DNA of 52,465 nucleotides, from the NCBI GenBank assembly GCA_902802945.1, contig CADCOC010000028.1, positions 1-52,465 on the forward strand, read 5' to 3'. The notes under the pieces were generated by a model that saw only the letters and a list, made by a program, of their open reading frames with translations, made no database searches and had not been told where the DNA came from. Origin of the DNA: an uncultured bacterium (GTDB lineage: Bacteria; Verrucomicrobiota; Kiritimatiellia; RFP12; UBA1067). Made by a program: the position numbers and the translations under genes. Of this stretch, positions 40,805-49,700 are shown one piece after another (within the stretch, counting starts at the first letter, position 1; every line of letters starts with the position of its first letter).

Positions 40805-43513
40805 TCATTCGCGTTTGCCTAAAGCATCCCAGGAGGAGACAAGTTCGTCAACCAGCTTTTCGCAGGTCCAGCCGGGGGCGGGCGGCGCGATCGGCAGACG
40901 CTCCTCCACCCACTTGTTCTGCCAGGCGTGGATTTCCTTGGCCTTGCCCGCGCGCGCCAGACGCAGACGCGGCAGGTAGTAGTTCGCCACAAGTCCGCTC
41001 CACACGCGCGCCGCATAGTCGCCCAGCCCCGGCGCCCACACCGTGATGATGCGCCGCGCGTCCGTCTCATAGTAGTCCGCCAGCTTCTCGTCGCCGTCCG
41101 CGCACGCACGCGCCTTGGCGATCCAATTGCGCAGGTCGTGCGTGGGATGTCCGGCCAGCACGGCGTCGACGCCCTCAAGGAGCCTGTCCCCGCGTGCAAC
41201 GAGCTCCGGCTTGCCCGAGGCAAGCAGCAGTTCGGCGATCTTGCCGGCCGCGTGTGCGGACTGCACCGCGAAGTCGCGGCGGAAGATCGGATTGTCGCCA
41301 ACTTTCGCGGCAAGGCCGCGCATCGTCTTCATCGCGGCAACTGCCTCCGCCGCGCCGTGGGCGTTGCCTCTCACCTTTGCCGGACTGTACTGCCAGGAGA
41401 GCTTCCCCGGACCGAAGTCGCCGTTCCATTCGCCATACACGCCCGCGAGCATCTGCTGCCAGTATTTGCGTACCTCCGCGCCTTCAACACCCCAACGTCC
41501 AAGCGAATAGCGCTCCAGCCAGTCGACGATTTCAACCGGACGGTCACGCCACCCCGCCGCGCTGAGCACCTCGAACACGTCGTCCAGTACCTCGATGGCC
41601 TCAGTCATCGTACCGAACGCGTAGAGCGCGCCGCGGTTGCCGCTTGCAATCGCCGAGAGGTGCCCGTTCGCGTTGAACGGCAGATCGCCGTTCGGAAGCG
41701 TGTTGCCGCCGTAGTCGGGGATCGGACTCCACGCCCAGCGGCGTCCGTTGTACGACTGGTATTTGTCCCAGTTCCATCGGAAGCGCCGATACCGATGTCT
41801 GTTGTAGCATTCGACGCAGTTGTCCACGAGCAGCATCTTGTCCGCCGGCACGGCGGAAAGGAAAGCATCGGCGCGTTCCTTCGTCCACACGTTCGGCGCG
41901 TTGATGAAGATCCATCCCTGGAGCGTCCACACGGCGTCGGGATTCGCGGCCTTCAGCGCGCCGTAGATGTTGCGTCCGCACGTCTCCAGCCCCTTGCGCG
42001 TCGCCTCGTCGCCGTCCTTGAGCCACGGCATCGAGCGCGACATCTCGATGAAGCTGTCGCAGAGATAGTATTTCCCCTTGCCGAACTCCTTCTCCCACTC
42101 GCGCACGATCTCCGCGCCGATCTGCACGAAGAGCGGATCGTCGGGATAGAGGAACCACGAATGATAGCGTCCGCACCACGTGAGCTGCGCCATCTTCGCG
42201 TTCGGATGGACACGCTTCAATCCCGCCGGAACCGCGCCCGCGAAGCCCTGCGCCATCACGTCCATGCCGAGCGAACGCAGGCGTTTGTATATTGCGTGCT
42301 GGAGTGGCACGGACCGCTTCCGCCACGCCGCCGGCAAGTGGCTGATCGCGTTGTCCACGCAGCTCATGCGCGAGAACGCAAGATACGCCGGGCCCGCGAA
42401 TGACGCCTCGATCTCCGCGTCAGTCAAACCGTGCTTCTTCCATACCCGCTCAAGAATCGCCTCGAACGCGGTGACGGCATTGGGGAGGTCGTAGCCGTGC
42501 AGCGCCATCCAGTCGATCTCGCGCATCCAGCGCGCCTCGTCCCAGAACGCGGTGGTGTAGGACGCCGTGCAGGGCTGCATGTAGAGGTGGCGGCGGAACG
42601 GCGAGACGACGCGCAGGTCGTCGTTCGGCGTGCCATTCTTCCATACGTTCGCGTCGAAGCGGTTGCCGCTCCACGAACAGACGCCCGCACCCTTGCGCGT
42701 GACGTCCGTGTAGAACGCCTTCGCAAGCGTCGCGCCGTTGGAGGCGCGAAGACGCCTTCCCTTCTCCAGCACCTCGAAGACAGGCCGCCCCGCGTCGAAC
42801 GGGATGATTTCGAGCGTGAGCTGCCGCGCCACCTCTTCTCCCGCGAAACGCGCGATCACACCACGCGCGGCCTCGATCTGATCCTCGGCGGCCAGAGGGC
42901 TGGCTACCCTACCATGCGCCGGTAGGGCGGTCGCCCCGCGACCGCCGCAATTGCCACCCACGTCAATGTCGCGTGGTACGAGCGTGAGGTCGGCGATTCC
43001 GTAGCCCGCGCCCTTTGGATTGGTCACGAGCGGATGGGCTGTTCCGTTGAACGAACCATCCGCGTTCACGAACTTCCAGCCGAGGCCATGGTCCTTCGTG
43101 AGCACGTAACGCGCGGCAACAGCGCGGCCATACACTCCCTTCACGGCGCCAACTTGTTGTTGTACGCTTGTTGTCACGGCGGCCGGCAAGTCCACACCGT
43201 CGAAGAGCTCCAGCACGATGCATTTCAAATGATAGGAATCCATCATCTGCATCTCGACGCGCAGACGCACCGGCTGGCCATCCGCCGCCGGCAACATGAC
43301 CTTGTTGTACCCGATCATGTTCCGTGGACGCATGTGCGTGCCTATGGCCATGCCGCTGATTTCGTTCGTCTGCACATCCGCTATCGTGCGGTTCTTCAAT
43401 ACCAATGCTGGTTTTTCAGTCGGCACTACGGCAGGTGCTTGTACTTCTCCACTATTGACAGCGGCGGCTGTAAAAAACGCCCCCACCAGAAGAAGTGCTT
43501 TTCTAGTCATCAT
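40805..43513 (-). CDS. Alpha-N-acetylglucosaminidase (GH89), exported
   Basis: The 902-residue enzyme should remove terminal alpha-linked GlcNAc from mucin-type glycans or heparan sulfate outside the cytoplasm. After a signal peptide (MMTRKALLLVGAFFTAAAVN) comes an N-terminal carbohydrate-binding-like domain. The GH89 three-part core follows: AARGVIARFAGEEVARQLTL, MREIDWMALHGYDLPN with the VWKKHGLTDAEIE helix, WCGRYHSWFLYPDDPLF and TLQGWIFINAPNVW. Residues about 190-210 (CGGRGATALPAHGRVASPL) are encoded by two adjacent hairpins and look like an insertion that kept the frame. A ribosome binding site (AAGGAGA) and a promoter lie upstream. No other glycosidase is adjacent. Confidence 0.9.
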   Translation of the reverse strand: MMTRKALLLVGAFFTAAAVNSGEVQAPAVVPTEKPALVLKNRTIADVQTNEISGMAIGTHMRPRNMIGYNKVMLPAADGQPVRLRVEMQMMDSYHLKCIVLELFDGVDLPAAVTTSVQQQVGAVKGVYGRAVAARYVLTKDHGLGWKFVNADGSFNGTAHPLVTNPKGAGYGIADLTLVPRDIDVGGNCGGRGATALPAHGRVASPLAAEDQIEAARGVIARFAGEEVARQLTLEIIPFDAGRPVFEVLEKGRRLRASNGATLAKAFYTDVTRKGAGVCSWSGNRFDANVWKNGTPNDDLRVVSPFRRHLYMQPCTASYTTAFWDEARWMREIDWMALHGYDLPNAVTAFEAILERVWKKHGLTDAEIEASFAGPAYLAFSRMSCVDNAISHLPAAWRKRSVPLQHAIYKRLRSLGMDVMAQGFAGAVPAGLKRVHPNAKMAQLTWCGRYHSWFLYPDDPLFVQIGAEIVREWEKEFGKGKYYLCDSFIEMSRSMPWLKDGDEATRKGLETCGRNIYGALKAANPDAVWTLQGWIFINAPNVWTKERADAFLSAVPADKMLLVDNCVECYNRHRYRRFRWNWDKYQSYNGRRWAWSPIPDYGGNTLPNGDLPFNANGHLSAIASGNRGALYAFGTMTEAIEVLDDVFEVLSAAGWRDRPVEIVDWLERYSLGRWGVEGAEVRKYWQQMLAGVYGEWNGDFGPGKLSWQYSPAKVRGNAHGAAEAVAAMKTMRGLAAKVGDNPIFRRDFAVQSAHAAGKIAELLLASGKPELVARGDRLLEGVDAVLAGHPTHDLRNWIAKARACADGDEKLADYYETDARRIITVWAPGLGDYAARVWSGLVANYYLPRLRLARAGKAKEIHAWQNKWVEERLPIAPPAPGWTCEKLVDELVSSWDALGKRE
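42908..42946. repeat. Twin hairpins inserted in the GH89 CDS
   Basis: CCTACC-ATGCGCC-GGTAGG is directly joined to GGCGGTCGC-CCC-GCGACCGCC. Both stems are perfect (6 and 9 bp). The reading frame is kept, encoding a Gly/Arg/Ala-rich stretch between the N-terminal domain and the GH89 core. The second stem resembles the GGTCGCG/CGCGACC element at 22884. Confidence 0.8.
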
Positions 43514-43545
43514 ATAAATCTCCTTGTTTGTGTAAGATGAGGATT

Positions 43546-43557
43546 AGTATATCATAA
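43546..43557 (-). promoter_or_regulatory. Promoter of the GH89 gene
   Basis: The minus strand reads TATGATATACT, 33 bases upstream of the ATG at 43513, with AAGGAGA between them. Confidence 0.65.
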
Positions 43558-43612
43558 GTTCTTGTCGGCAAAATCCATTTAGCGGCTCAAGTCGGTCGAA
43601 CCGCCACCGCCC

Positions 43613-43639
43613 GGTGGGGCGCACCCTCCGGGCGAGCCG
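43613..43639 (+). repeat. GC-rich 3'-end repeat after a secreted-protein remnant
   Basis: GGTGGGGCGCACCCTCCGGG and the following GCGAGCCG match 51840-51866 with two differences. It is again directly downstream (minus strand) of a TAG stop, here of the remnant at 43646-43772. Confidence 0.75.
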
Positions 43640-43645
43640 TCCCCC

Positions 43646-43772
43646 CTACTGCACCACCACCACCACCTTGAAGAACCGCATCGCCGCCTTCTCCGCCGCC
43701 GCCGCCCCGTCAACCGCCTTCCACTCACCATCCAACGTTGCCGCGCCCTTCTCGATCCTCCACCCAAAACAT
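43646..43772 (-). pseudogene. C-terminal remnant of a secreted protein
   Basis: The minus strand encodes GWRIEKGAATLDGEWKAVDG, then AAAAEKAAMRFFKVVVVVQ and a stop. It is an isolated C-terminus with no start. The first part is repeated at 45398-45466 on the other side of the ATPase gene. Confidence 0.7.
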
Positions 43773-43788
43773 GAAGATATCTTTGAAG

Positions 43789-43880
43789 TGACACATTATT
43801 CAGCAAACAGTAATAACGTGCCAGTATCTTAGGCTCAACCTCGATGGCACATTGTTTTAGAAAACATGATAATGTGCCAT
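43789..43880. repeat. Two inverted repeats upstream of the ATPase-nuclease gene
   Basis: ATGGCACATT (43844-43853) pairs perfectly with AATGTGCCAT (43871-43880). An imperfect version (TGACACATTAT, 43789-43799, and ATAACGTGCCA, 43813-43823) precedes it. Both have 13-17 base loops rich in AAAC. They lie 48-139 bases before the start at 43928 and could be operators for its own product or ends of the insertion. Confidence 0.75.
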
Positions 43881-43911
43881 TTTTCATGTTGCCCTCAGCG
43901 TGGGATTTTGC

Positions 43912-43917
43912 TATCCT
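43912..43917 (+). promoter_or_regulatory. Promoter of the ATPase-nuclease gene
   Basis: TTTTGCTATCCT is an extended -10 (TG-n-TATCCT) 10 bases before the ATG at 43928, so the leader is only a few bases. Confidence 0.45.
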
Positions 43918-43927
43918 ACACTGCGTT

Positions 43928-45385
43928 ATGGCAAAGCAGAGTAATTTATCTTTTTTCGGCCGTGAAGAAATCATAGACCGTCTGGAAACCCTGTGGGGCA
44001 AGCGCGTCCCCTCGCTCGTCACATGCCGCGGACGCCGTCGGATTGGCAAGACGACGCTAATCGAGAAATTCGCGAACCGAAGCAAGGCCAGATTCATCAA
44101 GCTGGAGGGACTGAAGCCGAAGGACAAGATGTCGAATGCAGACCAGCTTTCGGCGTTCGCATCGCAACTGGCTCTCCAGACGCATGCAGAACGGACGATT
44201 CCTCCGGATTGGCTATCCGCCTTCGCGCGTCTTGACGGAGAGATCAGAGACGAGGGGCGCACCGTCGTTCTCCTCGACGAGATTTCCTGGATGGCCTATT
44301 ACGACGTGACGTTCGCGGGTTCCCTGAAAGTGGCGTGGGACAATCTGTTCAAGAAGCACCGCCGTCTCGTACTGGTTGTCTGCGGGAGCGTTTCGTCGTG
44401 GATCAAGGACTGGATCATCGACAGCGGCGACTTCTACGGACGCCGGTCTCTTGACATCGTCGTGCCGGAACTTCCCCTTTCCGAGTGCGTCAAGTTCTGG
44501 GGAACCACGGCTGGGCGGATCGACATGCGTGAAATCATCGACGTCCTCTCCGTGACTGGCGGCGTTCCGCGTTACCTTGAAGAAGTCAACCCATCGCTTT
44601 CCGCAGCCGACAACCTCCGAAACATGTTCTTCATTCCTCATGCGCCACTTGCCGTTGATTTCGACGAAATGTTCACAGAGGTCATCACCGAGCAGCCCAC
44701 GTTTACCGCGCGCGTCCTGCGGTCGCTGGTTGACGGCCGGAAAAGTGTCAGCGAAATCGCTCGCCTCCTCGACATGCAGCGCAACGGCCACGTTTCCCGC
44801 GCGCTCGACCGTCTGGAAGAATGCGGACTCATCACCGCAGATGCAGAATCAAACCCGGAAACGGGCGAGACGGCCCGCGAAAAGATCTACCGCCTCAGCG
44901 ACAACCACGCCCGGTTCTATCTCCGCTACGTGGAACCGCTTCGGGAATCCATTGACCGCGACGCATACGAATTCATTTCCCTCGACGCGCTGCCGGGATG
45001 GGAAACCTCGATGGGGCTTGCCTTCGAGAATCTTGTGGTCAACAATTTCCGTTCGCTCACCAAGTTCCTGCACCTTGGGAAGGCGCCCATACTCTACGCT
45101 GCGCCTTTCCGGAAAAGGCCTTCCAAAGGGACGGGCGGCGAAGGTCTGCAGATCGACCTTCTTGTCCGACAGAAACGCACGCTTTGGATAGTGGAGATCA
45201 AGCGGAAGAGAAACATCGGGCACGACGTGATCGACGAAGTGGAGAGAAAGGCCAAACGCCTTCACGTCGGCAAGGAAGTTTCACTTCGCAGGGCGCTTGT
45301 CTATGACGGGGAACTCGCCCCAATCGTCGAGGCCGAAGGCTATTTCGACGCACTCGTCCGGTTCAGCGACCTTCTCGGCCTCTAA
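43928..45385 (+). CDS. AAA+ ATPase with DUF234/PDDEXK nuclease-like domain
   Basis: The 485-residue protein has Walker A (TCRGRRRIGKTTLIEKF), Walker B (RTVVLLDEISWMAYYD), a winged helix (VSEIARLLDMQRNGHVSRAL) and a C-terminal PDDEXK-like core (LQIDLLVRQKRTLWIVEIKR). The Asp and the Glu-x-Lys are all present, so it could be an active nuclease. The ATG at 43928 was chosen because MAKQSNLSFFGREEI is the normal family start. The frame is open to 43844, through an inverted repeat. It lies between two copies of a secreted-protein C-terminal segment, and it stops one base before a partial palindromic element, which fits an insertion. Confidence 0.85.
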   Translation: MAKQSNLSFFGREEIIDRLETLWGKRVPSLVTCRGRRRIGKTTLIEKFANRSKARFIKLEGLKPKDKMSNADQLSAFASQLALQTHAERTIPPDWLSAFARLDGEIRDEGRTVVLLDEISWMAYYDVTFAGSLKVAWDNLFKKHRRLVLVVCGSVSSWIKDWIIDSGDFYGRRSLDIVVPELPLSECVKFWGTTAGRIDMREIIDVLSVTGGVPRYLEEVNPSLSAADNLRNMFFIPHAPLAVDFDEMFTEVITEQPTFTARVLRSLVDGRKSVSEIARLLDMQRNGHVSRALDRLEECGLITADAESNPETGETAREKIYRLSDNHARFYLRYVEPLRESIDRDAYEFISLDALPGWETSMGLAFENLVVNNFRSLTKFLHLGKAPILYAAPFRKRPSKGTGGEGLQIDLLVRQKRTLWIVEIKRKRNIGHDVIDEVERKAKRLHVGKEVSLRRALVYDGELAPIVEAEGYFDALVRFSDLLGL

Positions 45386-45386
45386 T

Positions 45387-45490
45387 GCCGCGCTTGTCGC
45401 CTTCTCCGCCGCCGTCGCCCCTTCAACCGCCTTCCACTCGCCATCCAACATCGTCGCACCCTTCACAACCGCCCCACCCGATGAAATGCG
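45387..45490 (-). pseudogene. Second secreted-protein C-terminal segment, right of the ATPase
   Basis: On the minus strand this encodes VVKGATMLDGEWKAVEGATA and then AEKATSAALE, which matches the remnant at 43646-43772 (68 bases, about 90 percent by eye, 43685-43752 versus 45398-45466). It begins with GCCGCGCTTGTCGC, a partial palindromic element. It has no stop before running into the ATPase gene in antisense. Confidence 0.6.
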
Positions 45491-45495
45491 GATTC

Positions 45496-46668
45496 TTACA
45501 GCCCGCCCATGATGAGGGAGCCGAAGGTCGAGACGGGCGTCGTGTCGCGGTAGTTGTCCACGATCTGGCGCACGTCCTTGATAAGGGCGTTGAGCTCGTT
45601 GTACAGCTCCTGATCCGTCATGAGCTTGCCGAGCGTGCCAGATCCCTTTGCCAGACGCGAAGAGACGCCGTTGAGGTTGTCGAGGAGTTCGGAGGCGTCC
45701 GCACCGAGTTTCTTGTCGTAGACGAGGCGTCCCGCAAGGCCCTCGCCTGCCTTGAGGTCGTCCGTGACCTTGCGGATGTTCGCAAGAGACGCCTTGAGGT
45801 CCGCGTACACGGCGTCGTCTGAAGACAGCAGCTTGCCCATCGTGCCCTCGCCGCGCTCCAGTCGCGCTGCAATCGCGTTGATGTTGGTAGCGGCGGACTT
45901 CACCGCGTCCAGAGCCGTCCTTGCCGACGCAAGCGCATCGCGGAGGTCGGCGTGGATGACGTCGTTCGTCGAGAGGAGCTTGCCGAGCGTACCGTCGCCG
46001 CGTTCAACTCGCGAGGCGATCGCACTGATGTCCGCCGCCGCCGTCTTGGCGGATGCGACCGCATTGCTTATGTCGTTGTAGACCGTTTCGTCCGAGGAGA
46101 GGAGCTTGCCCACCGTGCCCTCGCCGCGCTGCACGCGCGAAACGATGGTGTTGAGGTTGGCTGCCGTTGCCTCGAAGTTCGTCACGATGCTCCGCACGCT
46201 GCCGTCGGACGTCAGGTCGCTCAGGTTGCGCGCGATGGTGCCGAGGTCGCGCATCCAGTCGACTGGCGGCTCGCCGTGGAAAACGGTCGTCGTTAGCGGC
46301 TGCGGCTCACCAGTGCCCTCCTCCAGCAGAAGGTAGTTTCCGCCAAGGAGCGACAGCGCCGACACCGACACGCGACACGACTTGCGCAGCACTACGTCGT
46401 CGTCCACCGACGCCTCCACGAGGATGTTCGACTGCCCGAGGATGATTCTGTCGACTGTACCAACTTTCATACCACGGTAGACCACGTTGTCGCGTTCCTT
46501 CAGGCCGCCGACGTCCTTGAACGCTATCGTCGCCGTTGCGCGCTTGCGTCCGAACATCACGTCCACGCCGGATATGATTATCGTGAAGTATCCCAGAAGC
46601 GCGATCACGGCCACCATGAATATGCCCACGATCACCTCAGAGAACACGTCGCTGTTTTTCTTGCTCAT
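45496..46668 (-). CDS. mlaD: MCE/MlaD-family periplasmic substrate-binding protein
   Basis: An N-terminal membrane anchor (VIVGIFMVAVIALLGYFTII) is followed by one MCE domain (VGGLKERDNVVYRGMKVGTV is the signature). The rest is a helical region of four or five repeats of about 46 residues, each containing R-x-E/Q-R-G-x-G-T-x-G-K-L-L-S. It should act in phospholipid or hydrophobic-ligand transfer between membranes, normally with an MlaE permease and MlaF ATPase. Neither is in the window. It lies 35 bases after the alpha-2-macroglobulin gene on the same strand, with AAGGAGAAAAG before the ATG. The repeats make it longer than E. coli MlaD (183 residues). Confidence 0.88.
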   Translation of the reverse strand: MSKKNSDVFSEVIVGIFMVAVIALLGYFTIIISGVDVMFGRKRATATIAFKDVGGLKERDNVVYRGMKVGTVDRIILGQSNILVEASVDDDVVLRKSCRVSVSALSLLGGNYLLLEEGTGEPQPLTTTVFHGEPPVDWMRDLGTIARNLSDLTSDGSVRSIVTNFEATAANLNTIVSRVQRGEGTVGKLLSSDETVYNDISNAVASAKTAAADISAIASRVERGDGTLGKLLSTNDVIHADLRDALASARTALDAVKSAATNINAIAARLERGEGTMGKLLSSDDAVYADLKASLANIRKVTDDLKAGEGLAGRLVYDKKLGADASELLDNLNGVSSRLAKGSGTLGKLMTDQELYNELNALIKDVRQIVDNYRDTTPVSTFGSLIMGGL

Positions 46669-46703
46669 CTCTTTTCTCCTTCAAATTTGCTTTAAGGTCC
46701 AAC

Positions 46704-49700
46704 TTACCGCTCCACGCGGATGCGCCGCGGCGCCGTGCGTGCACGCACTGCAGGGTCGTACATCGCCTCCACCGAAGCGCCCGGGGCGATGAAATCGCCC
46801 GCGCTCACCACGCGCACCGCGTAGTAGGCACGCGCCACTCGTCCATCTTCGCCCGAGTCGCGGAAGCGCTTCGAGAAGAAGAGCATCCGGTCGTCGCGCA
46901 TTTCCCGGCGCATCTCCCAGTTCAGCATCTTTGCGTTTTCAATCCACGGATATGCAGACCCGTCCACTCGCGTGTTGCTGGCCTCGAAGCAGGCCGGCAG
47001 GAGGTCCTCTACCACGAGGTCGGCGTAGACGTGGTTATGCTGGTTGCCTATCGTGAGCTCCACCAGCAAGAGGTCGCCGCGCGAGAGCTTGTCTAGGTTA
47101 GCCTCCGAGCCGTCCGACATGAAGTAGCGGCGCGTGATGTTGATGCCGTCGGCAACGGCCGGCACGGTGGCGGCGTCCGGCAGGGCGAGACATGTGGCCG
47201 TCACGTACGCGGGGCCCTTCCCGACGTTAGTCAGCAAAACGTCGCCGCCGCCGCGCATGGCGTGTACCTTCTTCACGGGTAGCGCCGTCTCGCGTCCGTC
47301 GGCCACGCACTTCACGTCGGGATCGCCCTTCACAGCGCGCGTGCGGTACCAGGTAGCAAGCGCGAGGAGGGCGTGCGCGTTTTCGGCAGTGGTGCCCCAG
47401 TGCGCGCTCGCCTTGTCGCGGTGGTTGTTGAGGTACACGACGAGTCCCGGCAGACGCGCGTCCTGCGGATCGAGGTCCATCAGCGCGAGAATCGAGAAGG
47501 ATGCGGTCTTGACGTCCTCCACCGGCAGCGAGGAGGTGAGCTCCACGGCGCGCGCACGGTCTCCGCACCGCACGAACGCGCGGGCGAGACGGGCTCTGTC
47601 AAGCACGGAAAGCTGCGTGCGGCGGTCATACCAGTGCAGCTGGCGGTCGGCATCCGCCGCGCCGGCGAGCGCCAGGTTGTGGCAGGCGTATACGCTCGTC
47701 GTGGCGTTCGTGGACATCGCCCACGTGCGCAGGAAACCCTTCACGCGCCCGAGAGGCTGCGCGGGCACCTTGAATCCGGCGGCCTCGGCCTCCAGAAGGA
47801 AGTGCGCGGCCCAAAGCGACACGCCACGGTCCCACGGCGCGTAGGAGCTGTCCGGCCACATCGAGAAATCGTTCGAGTGGATCATCGACACCACTCGGCG
47901 GATGCCAGCGTCCACTGCCTTCTGCGAATCGGCGGCAGCGGTCGTCTCGTCCACGGGCAGCGTGTTCAGCACGCCGCCGGCCGCTACTAGCGGGAAGACC
48001 TGCGACACCGTCTGCTCCAGGCAGCCATACGGATAGGCGGCGAGATACTCTAGCGCGGCGGCGAGTTCGCCAAGGCCGCTGGACGCGACGGTGAACGTAC
48101 GGCGTGCGGCCTCGGGCAACACGGCGGCCGTGTTGCGGAAGGTACGCGACTCGCCCGGAGCAAGACACACCGTCTCGGCTGTCTTCGCCCACGCTGCGGC
48201 AGGACGCACCGGCAGGTCGATTGTGACCGTGTGCTTTTCGCCCATGCCCTCGGACGTGAAGACGAGGTGCCCCTCGCCGGGAACTGCGCCGGCGACCACC
48301 GGCACGGACACCGTCTCGGACGCGCCGTCGGCGATTTTCACGGATCCTGTCCCCTTCGCTCCAGGCGCAAGGGCTGCTGCCCCGTCTATCTGCAGCGCGT
48401 ATGTACACGTGCCGTCCTTCCCGCTGCGGTTGGAAAGTGTAAGCGTGGCGTTGAACGTATCGCCAGGCGCAGCGAAGCGCGGGGCGTCCGCCTGCATCAC
48501 GAGGTTCGGCGTGACCTTCGCCTGCACGGCACCGGCGCCGGTTGCGCGCGCGTTGTAGGCAACTGCCGTCACGCGCACTTCGCCGACGAACTCGGGAAGC
48601 TTGAACTTCACGTCCGCAAGGCCGTCTTGTAGCGGCACGTTCAACTGCCAACGGCTGAGCGGCTTGAAGCGCCGGCTCGGCACCGGGCTGATGCGGTTGA
48701 AGAGGTCTCCGTCCGCGCCGCCGCCCGTTTTCACGCCCGAACGCTTGAGGCGGTCGTCCACGATTGGAAGCAGGTAGTTGTAGAGGTCGTAAAGCGGATG
48801 GTAGGCGTCGCGCGTCTCGCCGAACCAGCTGACGGGATCGGGCACCTTTTCGTCCGTGAGCAGGTTGATACCCTCGTCCACCACCGTCACGGCGGCGTAT
48901 GCGCCACGCACTCCGTCAAGGCCCTTCGCGGAAACGTGCGCGACGAGGTCGCTCCCGCCGGACGCGGCGCACGCAACGTCCGCCGCCACGCGAACGTCGA
49001 GCGCGCTGTCGCGCGTGGCCACCTTGATCGGCACCACGCCCCAGGCGCGGTTCGCGGCATGACGTTGTCCGGCAGTTGCGGCCTGCACCACGCTCAGCGC
49101 CACGTCCACGCCCGGTGCAAACGTAGCCTTCACGGGCTCAAGCTCGACCTCCGCCGTGGCGTTGGTGAGCGCCACGACGCGCGAGTAGGCAACATCGCGG
49201 CCCATCACCTCAAGCCAGGCGTACCCCTTGAACGGGGCCTTCACGGCGATGCGCGGCACGTCGCCCGGATAATAGACAGGCTTGTCCGCGACTAGCGTCA
49301 CGTGCGACGGCGTTGCGAGCGAGGTGCGCACGGACGCATCGTCGTCCGCGCCGCCCACCCAGTATGACGCGCCGAACGAGACATCGGTGGCGGGATCGCG
49401 CAGCGTCACGGCGAAGTCGCCGCAGGACGAACGGGGCACCTCGAGCGTGGCAACTCCCTCCGCCGTCACGCCCACCTCCACGGGCGCGCCCATCGGATAG
49501 CGCACCTTGTCGCTCATCCACTCGAAGAACCCGTTGTCGTTGCGCTTGAGTCCGTAGACGTGCTCGATACGCTCGAACCGGGCCTCGAGCTTCCGGGCGC
49601 CGACATGCGGCGTGCCGTCAGGATTTACGAGCACCACGCGACAGGCCTGCGGCTGACGATCCTCACGCAGGATGTCCGGCAACATCACGCCGATGTAGTA

